Under the pieces are notes generated by a model. That model had not been told where the DNA came from. It was given only the letters and a program-made list of their open reading frames with translations, and searched no databases. From the NCBI RefSeq assembly GCF_026788005.1, contig NZ_JABEPE010000007.1:62001-126000 (forward strand): a stretch of 64,000 nt of DNA, written 5' to 3'. The DNA is from Alteromonas sp. a30 (lineage in GTDB: Bacteria; Pseudomonadota; Gammaproteobacteria; Enterobacterales; Alteromonadaceae). A program made the position numbers and the translations under genes. This document shows positions 37,623 to 46,700 of the stretch, in pieces. Within the stretch, counting starts at the first letter, position 1, and every line of letters begins with the position of its first letter.

Positions 37623-38387
37623 TTAACGCATTTTCTGTAAACGTTGCAAGAAACGTTGACTAGCGTCTTTGAGCACTGGCTCGCCGTGTCCCGGTAGTAA
37701 GCAATCAAATTCTGTATTGGCAATATGAATCAATTCTTGAATATCGGGCTTAGCATAATTGCGCCAGCCCGGCCCAATACTGGTTTCTTTAAAAAAACCA
37801 GCAAGACGCATTAGAATTTTCGCGGTGACATTGAAAAGCGGGTCGGGCTTGGGCCAATGTTGGAAACTGTCTCCTGAAATCATGATGTTTTTATCTCGAT
37901 GTAGAATCAGTAAGCCATCTTTTGGCGTTGCCGAACGAATCTCGGTGTAAAGTGCATTTTTGATAGGGAGCGGTGAATCTGGCGTTAACACCACATCGGG
38001 TTGAAAGTAAATATCACCCGGTTTAGGGGCTTTGCTCATGCCTTTGGTGTAGGGGGCATCAACCGAGTATACGGTTGCGCCGTATTGGGAGCGATAAAAC
38101 GGGTCGTCCATACCGTGAAAGCCTGCAAGGCGTATCACATTTTTGATTTTCCCCAGCGCGGACAAACGCGCCATACCTGCTTCATTTAATCTGACAGAGT
38201 TAATCAAGGTTAAATCGTCATGATCCTTTACAACATACATGTTGCGACTAAAGGACAGCGTTAAAGGCCCGTATTTGATAAAAGGGGCGCGAACCGAGAC
38301 TGACCCTCTAACCCGATAAATATTGGGTAAAACTTCGTGAAGTGGATCGTGAGGTTGTGCGAGGGGGTAAGGGGTTTGAGCATTCAT
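37623..38387 (-). CDS. Metallo-beta-lactamase-fold-like protein, degenerate active site
   Basis: 254 residues from the ATG at 38385-38387 (MNAQTPYPLAQPHD). The order of elements fits an MBL fold: SRNMYVVKDHDDLTLINSVRL, FHGMDDPFY at the position of HxHxDH, LILHRDKNIMISGDS and FDCLLPGHGEPV near the end. The usual HxHxDH metal motif is reduced to H-G-M-D-D, so metal binding or hydrolase activity is uncertain. There is no signal peptide. It is convergent with the efflux operon and not obviously linked to it. Confidence 0.7.
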   Translation of the reverse strand: MNAQTPYPLAQPHDPLHEVLPNIYRVRGSVSVRAPFIKYGPLTLSFSRNMYVVKDHDDLTLINSVRLNEAGMARLSALGKIKNVIRLAGFHGMDDPFYRSQYGATVYSVDAPYTKGMSKAPKPGDIYFQPDVVLTPDSPLPIKNALYTEIRSATPKDGLLILHRDKNIMISGDSFQHWPKPDPLFNVTAKILMRLAGFFKETSIGPGWRNYAKPDIQELIHIANTEFDCLLPGHGEPVLKDASQRFLQRLQKMR

Positions 38388-39137
38388 CAGTTTATGTTTG
38401 AAAATGTGACAAGCCAATAACAATGGTCGCGCTTTGTGTGATGCTTTTTAGATTCGGTATTTTGCCTTACCTTGCATGAATGTCTAGTAAATTATTAGTC
38501 TGATAAATTCGCATCTAGCTTGAGCATAATGTTTTTTCAACCTACCACTTTTTCTCGTATTACAAATTTTTTGCCATGTTTTGGGATTTTTCATTACCGG
38601 ATTTAAGAATTAGTCAATATAAAAACATTGTTGAAGCTATATTTATGGCCTAAATTTAGCTGTATGATATTGTTTGTAAATTAATCGTGTATATCACAAA
38701 AAAATCACATCACACGGGTTGTTTAGTTAATATGCATAAGAAAAATACTAGACTAATGGGTAGTATATTTTCTAAGTTAACAAATGGTATATATAACGAT
38801 TCTCAAAAAGTTTGAGATCTGGTTCACGGAAGAAAATATTAATTAAATTATGCCTTTAACATGGTTAAGGTATGGTTTATAAAGGACGTGGTTTAGGAGT
38901 AACCTAACATGGTTAGGATGTCGCTATAAGGAAATGGGTTAACTAATTCAATTCAATCTGTTCATCGTGAAATCTTCGTGATTATTGGTGGAGATTATTT
39001 CCCGTTACTGGTATCCTCGCAAAACCAAGGGTTATAAATTTACCTGGGTAAAATGCTGATTTAGAAATAACTATTATCTTGTAAAAAGGTTTTAGTCATA
39101 ACTTATTTACCGTTTATTTAATTGGGGGTAGTTAATA
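38388..39137. other. Intergenic region upstream of the peroxidase gene, with paired palindromes
   Basis: 750 bp, strongly A+T-rich, without a recognised gene. CCTTTAACATGGTTAAGG (38853-38870) and CCTAACATGGTTAGG (38903-38917) are two versions of one palindrome centred on ACATGGT, about 49 bp apart. This looks like a pair of operators about 220-285 bp before the peroxidase start. GGGGGT (39123-39128) is its ribosome site. Confidence 0.45.
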
Positions 39138-40553
39138 ATGCCAATGATGAAAAAGCTTACTCTGGTGGGTGCGGCCTTCGTGCTCGCTAGTTGTGGTAGC
39201 GACAACAATAATTTGCCTGTCGATCCACCACCGCCACCGCCGCCGGCAGAGCCGACAGCAGCGGAAATCCTAACAAACACGCTTGATGGTTTAGGGGGAG
39301 CAGCGGCTTTCACATTGCCAGCGAGTGACGACTTCGACAACATTCCTCAAGATCCAAGCAACCCACTTACGGCTGAAAAAGTCGCTTTAGGTAAGTTGTT
39401 ATTCCATGAAACAGCGCTTGCTACGGAAGGTGTTAATGGCAACCTTAACGGCACTTGGTCTTGTGCAAGTTGTCACCATGCTGCGGCTGGCTTTAAGTCA
39501 GGTGTGTTGCAAGGTATCGGTGAAGGTGGCTCTGGCTTTGGTGAGAAAGGGGAAGGTCGTGTGCTTGCTGCGAACTTCGATAAAGCTTCTGCTGACCCAA
39601 CACTTGTGCCAGACGTGCAGCCTTTCACTTCGCCAACTATCCTAAACACCGCGTACCAAGAGGTTATGTTGTGGAATGGTCAGTTCGGTAATGCGGTAAA
39701 TGGTGTAGTGAACGTTGGCTTAGAAGACAACGTTCTTGCAACGCCGGGTACACCTAAAGCTGAAAACGTTCGTGAATTAGCAGGTCTTGAAATTCAAGCG
39801 GTTGCTGGTACGGGCGTTCACCGTTTAAGAACATTTAATGATTCCATTTTGCAAACTAACGAAGAATACATCGCCTTATTTGATGCTGCCTTCCCGAATA
39901 GTGCTGGCGATCATTTGGAAGATGCCGGTAAAGCAATGGCCGCGTTTGAGCGTACTGTTCTTGCCAACGAAGCACCGTTCCAAAAATGGTTGAACGGTGA
40001 AGCTGATGCCATGACAGAAGCACAAATGCAAGGTGCAACTTTGTTCTTTGGTAAAGCGGGTTGTGCCGATTGTCATAATGGTCCGGGCTTGAACTCGCCT
40101 GTAGGCTCAACAGAAGATGAAATGTTCTTTGCCTTAGGTTTTGAAGATTTTGATGTAAACAACCCAGCCGTAACCGGTGGCGTTGGTATAGCTGATGCGC
40201 GTGGTCGTGGTGGCTTTACTGGCGAAGAAGAGGATTTCTTTAAGTTCAAAGTACCAACGTTGTATAACTTAACCGATACTAATATTTTTGGTCACGGTGG
40301 TTCATTCGACAATGTTCGTGATGTGGTTGCTTATAAAAACGCAGCTGTACCGCAAAAAGTGCTTCCTGAAGGAACGTTGGACCCTCGTTTCGTTCCGCTT
40401 GGTTTAACAGATGAAGAGATTGATCTCATTACTGTTTTCCTAGAAGAAGCGTTATACGATCCAAACTTAACACGTTATGTACCAGAATCATTGCCTTCTG
40501 GTCAGTGTTCGCCTGTTAATGACGCGCAAGCGAAAATTGACTTAGGCTGTTAA
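39138..40553 (+). CDS. Di-heme cytochrome c peroxidase-family lipoprotein (MauG/CCP-like)
   Basis: 471 residues. The signal ends in the lipobox L-A-S-C19, followed by a Pro-rich linker (DPPPPPPPAEP) that would tether the enzyme to a membrane. Two c-type heme motifs are present: C109-A-S-C112-H113 and C309-A-D-C312-H313. FGHGGSFDNVRDVVAYKN near the C-terminus is typical of CCP/MauG relatives, which reduce hydrogen peroxide or oxidise other substrates in the periplasm. The lipid anchor is less usual for CCP. An intrinsic terminator follows eight bases after the stop. Confidence 0.88.
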   Translation: MPMMKKLTLVGAAFVLASCGSDNNNLPVDPPPPPPPAEPTAAEILTNTLDGLGGAAAFTLPASDDFDNIPQDPSNPLTAEKVALGKLLFHETALATEGVNGNLNGTWSCASCHHAAAGFKSGVLQGIGEGGSGFGEKGEGRVLAANFDKASADPTLVPDVQPFTSPTILNTAYQEVMLWNGQFGNAVNGVVNVGLEDNVLATPGTPKAENVRELAGLEIQAVAGTGVHRLRTFNDSILQTNEEYIALFDAAFPNSAGDHLEDAGKAMAAFERTVLANEAPFQKWLNGEADAMTEAQMQGATLFFGKAGCADCHNGPGLNSPVGSTEDEMFFALGFEDFDVNNPAVTGGVGIADARGRGGFTGEEEDFFKFKVPTLYNLTDTNIFGHGGSFDNVRDVVAYKNAAVPQKVLPEGTLDPRFVPLGLTDEEIDLITVFLEEALYDPNLTRYVPESLPSGQCSPVNDAQAKIDLGC

Positions 40554-40560
40554 TACCTAA

Positions 40561-40590
40561 CCTCCCGCTCTTTGGAGTGGGAGGTTTTTT
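40561..40590 (+). terminator. Intrinsic terminator of the peroxidase gene
   Basis: CCTCCCGCTC and GGAGTGGGAGG pair around a TTT loop and are followed by TTTTTT. The hairpin begins eight bases after the stop codon. Confidence 0.85.
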
Positions 40591-40680
40591 AAACCCCTGC
40601 TTTTTTCCTCGCCCTCTTTGCTACAGCTTCGTCAGTCCAGCTAGCTACGGCAACATCAACACGCCCTAATGCTCGAGCAA

Positions 40681-40707
40681 TAAAAAAGCCCAACCGAGGT
40701 TGAGCTA
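40681..40707 (-). terminator. Intrinsic terminator of the NRPS-PKS gene
   Basis: On the minus strand GCTCAACC and GGTTGGGC pair around a two-base loop and are followed by TTTTTT. It lies 25 bases after the synthase stop codon, so the synthase is the last gene of its transcript. Confidence 0.8.
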
Positions 40708-40730
40708 TTATCATCATTGCTTAGCTTGGT

Positions 40731-43700
40731 TTAGCTAAACTTGGCTTTTATTCTATCGGCGATAGTAATAGCCCCTGGATTCTCAATCATAGATATATGA
40801 TTGCCTTCCACTTCAACTACTTCTAATTGACCCTCAAGAATACTTTCCCATGCGGTGTACATGTCCTTGGGAAGCAACGGCATTGATTGTGACGGTGTGA
40901 AGTAAATACCTTCACAATCTAATGGTGCGAATGTGTAGTTTTGCAACATATCAAGCTGCTTTTTGAAGGTTGTCACAAACGCCGGTGTAATAATGCTGAA
41001 ATGCTTCTTCCAGAGTGTTTCCCCTGCAAGTTGGTGGAAGTAGCTAATCTGTTCTTCCAACGGCAGTGCCAACATATATTGTTTATCTAACTTAACAATA
41101 TCGTCGTTCAGGTGAAGCAAGATGTCCGTATAGTTTTCAGGATGTTTTGGCATCTTACCCGGACCCGGAGGATCAATGAGGATCATAGATTCAACGGTCT
41201 TACCAAACTCAATAAGCTTACGACTGATCTCCAGTGCTACCACAGGACCAAATGAATGCCCGCCAATTATAAAGGATTGTTTGAACGGGAATTTTTGCAT
41301 TAAAGCATTGAGATAGGTATCTGCTAATTCCTCAATTGAGTTTTGTGGTAAATCCGGTGGCGATTCAAAACCGTACACGGTGTACTCTTTTCCTAGAGCG
41401 GCTACTAAGCGTGAGAACAAAATCAAGCCACCGCCAGCAGCATGTACAAAGAATATTGGCGGTAAGTCTTCATTGGTTCCTTGTTGTAACTGGACCAATG
41501 GCGTGAACTTAGCCGGTTTCTGGGCGGCTTTAGGCGCTTTCGCTGCCGCTGATTTTGTGGTTTTCTGCTGTTGGTTGTGTTGAACCAACTCTGTTAGTTT
41601 GCTCAATGTCGGATTATCGTAAAGGATATTGGCAGAAATATCGGTTGAGAAGATGTTGTTGATGTCTTCAATCATACCAAGCGCAATAAGAGAATCCCCG
41701 CCGAGATCAAAGAAGTCATCGTCTGGATTCAGCTCCGATAAATTCAAATGCTCAAGCCAAAGTTGGTTCACCCTATCCTGAGTTGATTTCGGTTTATCTT
41801 GCTTTATTTGATGCGAAGTTTCAGGGAGTTGGCCGGCAACAAACTCCGATAACGCAGACAATGTGGGAACCTCATATAATGTATTAACGGCAACCGTTAA
41901 CTCGAATGCTTCGTTAATATCATCGATCAACCCCAGCGCCATCAAGGATTCGCCGCCTAAGTCGAAGAAGTTGTCTTCAGGGTTAACTTCTTCAATATTA
42001 AAATGTTCGCACCACAGATTAGCAATGATTTCTGCCACGCTTAGGTGAGAAGAAGCACTTTCTTCTTGTGTACTATTTAACGGGGTAATATCGCAGCCGA
42101 CAAAGTTCGTTTGTAGTCGATAGTCCTTCCCAGTGGAGTAGGAGAAAGCGCGTTTTACCTGCGGCTCGCCTGCCTTTGCTATCAACACACTGTGCGCTGA
42201 ATGTTCAGCGGGGGTTAGAGGCTCAACTTGTTCAAAACCGGTGGCGTAGAGTTTTTCTTGTAGCGCGTCAACACCAATAAAAGGATTGGCTTGTGAGCGA
42301 AGGCCATCGTGAATTGGATTCATCATCAGGCTTTCGGTAATAGCAAACTCAAGTTGAGGTGATGTGATTTCCCACATGATCAACATCCCTCCCGGTGCCA
42401 ATAGGGAATGCACATGCGCTAGTGCTTCGTCAATATTTCTGACGTTATATAAAGAGTTACCGACAACCACAACATCGTAATTGTTTTCTGGATAGCCTTG
42501 AGCTTGTGGTGAGAATTCAATATCCAGACGCGAACTGGTGAAGTAGTCGTATTCTGCATAACGCTTACCAGCCCGTTCAAGCAATATGTCGTTGGTGTCG
42601 GTGAAGCTATATTGACAACTTGTCTTTGTCAGTTTGGGCATGATCTCTTTAGTGGCGTAACCTGAGCCACCACCAATTTCAAGCACTTTCAAAGAGACAT
42701 CTTTGGGCAGTTGACGTAATAAATTATCAAGCATGGAAGACACAGCCAAATTGCAATATTGAATTTGTGGGCTGTTTTCAACGAGCTTCTCGTCACCAAA
42801 GGCATTGAAGTATTCTCCCTCCACCGAAAGCACATTAATGGCTTCCACTTTTCCGTCTAGAATATCGGAAAGTAAGTGGCCGCAGTCTATGATGCGGGAA
42901 ATATAGGCTTGTTCGTCATCCCAAAGTTGGCGTAACTGAACAATAAAGCTTTCAAGTTCTTCATCCGATTGAATGGCTTTTTGCAGTTCAGCGCTGTGTA
43001 CGCGATCAATATAAGTGTTAAGTTCATCTACCCAATCGGCTACCAACGGTTGGTATTTTTCAACAACGCTATTCAGGTTGAGTTGCTCAACAGAGTAAGG
43101 TTGCCCAAACTCAACCGGGGAATGAGCAATACGGTTTAGGGCTCTAGCCATAAAAACTAAAGCGGCATCGTGCTTAGTGGCTTGCTTTTGTATGAAAGCC
43201 ATGTTGTTCACTAGGCCCTCATTTTCCACCAATGTACTATAGGTGCGATTGACCAGTGCCGACCACAGTTGGCGATCTGGCCCCGTCAGTTTTGGATCTG
43301 CCACCCAATATTGCTTTTTATCGAATGCATAAAGCGGGGCTTTCACGCGTTGTGGGTGTTGATTTTGATAGAACACATCCCAATTGACTTCGGCCCCCAT
43401 GCACCAGACATCCGCAAATAAATGGTATAAATCTTCAACAGGCGCTTCCGTATTCACTGTTGGATTGAATAGTTGAATGGTTTGGTCTGCACCAAGATGT
43501 TCCGCGACGAGCGCTTGGTCAATGTTAACCTTCGCCGCTACATTTAACGAGTTGAGGTCGAGTTCGACTTGACCTGAGTGCCACATTTCCAAAGCACTAA
43601 AGTAGATGGGAGCAGACGCATTGGCTTTAATTTGCGTGTCTGTTACCTCGCCATCGGTAAAGAGACTCAGTGCAACATCCGGTTTGATGAGTCCGGCAAA

Positions 43701-46700
43701 TACCGCAGCAATGATTTGCCCGTAACCTGAACCAACAATTGCCTTGGGCTGCAAGCCAAAATCGCGCATCAAATTGGCTAAAGCCAAGCTATAGATGGCG
43801 GACAAACAGGCTTTTTGCGCAATGTCATCAGAAATGGCTGACTCCATTAAGTTAGCCATTTGGGTCTGCCACTTCAGCTTTAACGACTTCACTAACTTTT
43901 GAACGTAGGCTTGGTAAACCGGCACTTCGGATGCAAGTTGCTGCAAAGTGTTAATGTGCGACTCGGAAGGCTCTTCGGCGAAGACATAGGCAATGCTATC
44001 ACCGTCGTTAAAGCGCGCGTCTTTTTCTGTACGCATAATGAGCTGACTGGACGTCAATGCACTTACATTATCAAGATAAGGCGCCAGAGCCAGTTTGCGG
44101 TGGCGGTGAGGGTGACGCCCTCGCTGCAAGGTATAGGCTAAGCCCTCAAGTGACTCGCATCGTCCTTTATCTAAAAAGGCATTTAACTGATTAACATTGC
44201 TGTTTAGGGCAATGTTTGAAGCGCCAGATAAAGGCAAACAAACAAAGGGCGTTTTTGCCTTGTTTTTGGTTGGCTTTTCTTTTTTCTCTGGGGCTTGTTC
44301 CAAGACAATATGGGCATTGGTTCCCCCAATACCAAAAGCGCTTACGCCCGCTCGGCGAGGGGTGTTGGCTTTTGTTGTCCATTCGCGTGTTTCGGTATTG
44401 ACGTGGAATGGACCAAAATCGATATTGGGATTGGGTTGTTTATAATGCAAGCTTGGTACAAGGGTTCCATGCTCTAAACACAATACTGTTTTGATTAAGC
44501 CTGCTACGCCCGCAGCGGTGTCGCTGTGACCAATGTTAGATTTAACCGAGCCAATAGCGCAGCTAGCGCGTTCGATTTTCTCTTTGCTTTCATTAAAGGC
44601 CATGGACAGTGCTGATATTTCGATAGGATCGCCCATTGGCGTGGCTGTGCCGTGCGCTTCAATGTAACTTATGCTGGCAGGGTCGATACCTGCACGAATT
44701 TGTGCTGTGCGAATCACATCTCTTTGACCATCAATGCCTGGCGCGGTGTAACCAACTTTGGCATTGGCGTCATTATTGATGGCAGCGCCTTTTACGATAG
44801 CACGAATGTGGTCGCCATCTTTGAGGGCTTGGCTTAACGGTTTTAACAACACTAAGCCAACTCCCTGACTTGGAACGGTTCCCTTCGCTTGGGAATCAAA
44901 CGTTCGGCAATGACCATCCGGCGATAAAATCATGCCTTCACGATACATGTAACCCGAGATTTCCACTCCACTGATTAAGGATACGCCGCCAGCAAGCGCC
45001 ATATCACAGCGGCCTTCGCGTAAATCAGCACAGGCTCTTTCAATGGCAACCAAGGAGGTGGAACAAGCGGTTTGCATGGTAATGGCAGGGCCACAAAGGT
45101 TGAGCTTGTAGGCGACTCGCGTACATAGGAAATCGTTGGCGTTACCCACCATCACCTGATACGACGTCACGCTCTTATTGTGTCGCATATAATCGTTTAG
45201 ATTATCGGTGTAATAATTGAAGCCCGAGCCTCCGTAAACTCCCACATTTTGCGTTTGGCTAATGTCGCCATAGCCGCCATCTTCCAATGCATGGAAGGCT
45301 TCTTCTAGAAATAAGCGTTGTTGTGGGTCGAGAATCTCAGCTTCTCTTGGGCTGTAATTGAAGAAGTTTGCGTCAAACTCTTTGGCGCCGGAAATCATGC
45401 CTTTGCGTTTGACGTAGTTAGGGTGTTTGTAAAGAGTGGGAAGCTCTCCACTGGAAGATAATTCCTCGTTTGTGAACTCCAAAATGCCTTCTACACCATT
45501 GACTAAGTTGTCCCAGAAGGCGTCGGCATCTTTTGCGCCGGGATAACGGCACGCTAGGCCAATAACTGCAATGTCCTCTTCTTTATCACGCAGAGTATCT
45601 TGTGTTGCCTGTACCGGCATGTCTGAAACATCGTGTTGAGAGGCAAGGAAAGAGGTTAATTCACGAATATTAGGGAAACGGAAGAAGTCGGTTACGGAAA
45701 TTCCCATGCCCAATTTTTCTTCGATTTTTTGTGTCACTTTGGTTATCAACAAAGAGTGACCACCTAGTTCGAAGAAGTTGTCGTTGGCACCCACACTCTT
45801 CTTTTGAAGCACTTCTTGCCATATTTGCAGCAGTTTGTTTTCCAGCTCCACCGTGTTAACCGGGGCGCCGCCAGCGTCATCGGATTCGTCGACTTCAATA
45901 TCAGATTGCTTTTCTTCCAACGGCATAAGCTCTAAACCTTTACGGTCTAGCTTACCGGTGGCTGTGGTTGGCATTTTCTCAATATAAACAAAATATTGAG
46001 GAATCATGTAAGGCGCTAGGTACTGATTTAAATAATCGGTTAATACTTGGCGAGTTTGTTCTCCGTCGTCACTGGAATAGTAAGCAACAATTGCAGGGCC
46101 TGTATTGGTTTGTTTTACCACTGCAACGGCTTCCGAGACGATCGGATGTTGACGCATGCGCTCTTCAATTTCGCCTAGTTCAATACGCAACCCGCGGATT
46201 TTAACTTGCGTATCAATCCGGCCAAAATACTCAATGTTACCGTCTTCCATGATACGTACCGAATCGCCGGTACGGTATAAACGGGTGTCTTTACCAATCG
46301 CAAATGGGTTATCGACAAACGCTTCTGCGGTTTTTTCTGGCAAATTACGGTAGCCAAACGCTAAACCTGCACCGGCGACACAAAGCTCACCCGCAAAACC
46401 GGGGGGCAGTAGCTTCATTTGTTCATCAACAATGTAGTTACGGATATTGGCTATTGGGCGACCAATGGGAACGTTACGGCTGTTTTTGGTCCATTCCAAA
46501 ATAGGGTAATGACTACAGTAAATAGCGGCTTCTGTTGGACCATAGAGGTTTTCGATAGAAAGGTGATTGAAGCCGAGCTCTTTAATACGGTCGAATGTGG
46601 TGCGCGTGAATTTTTCGCCTGTTGATGTTAGGTGTTTAACCTTGGGGAACATCACCGAGCGGGGTTTATCTGCGAGGTAATCAATGATGGCGGTTAACAT

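Noticed and set aside
38680-38705. CRP-like site (GTGTATATCACA) before the peroxidase gene
   Set aside because: Only partial symmetry and a poor match to TGTGA-N6-TCACA; it is over 400 bp from the start codon.
44191-44477. Overlapping plus-strand frames inside the synthase gene
   Set aside because: They are antisense to the well-supported ketosynthase/AT region and have no recognisable product.
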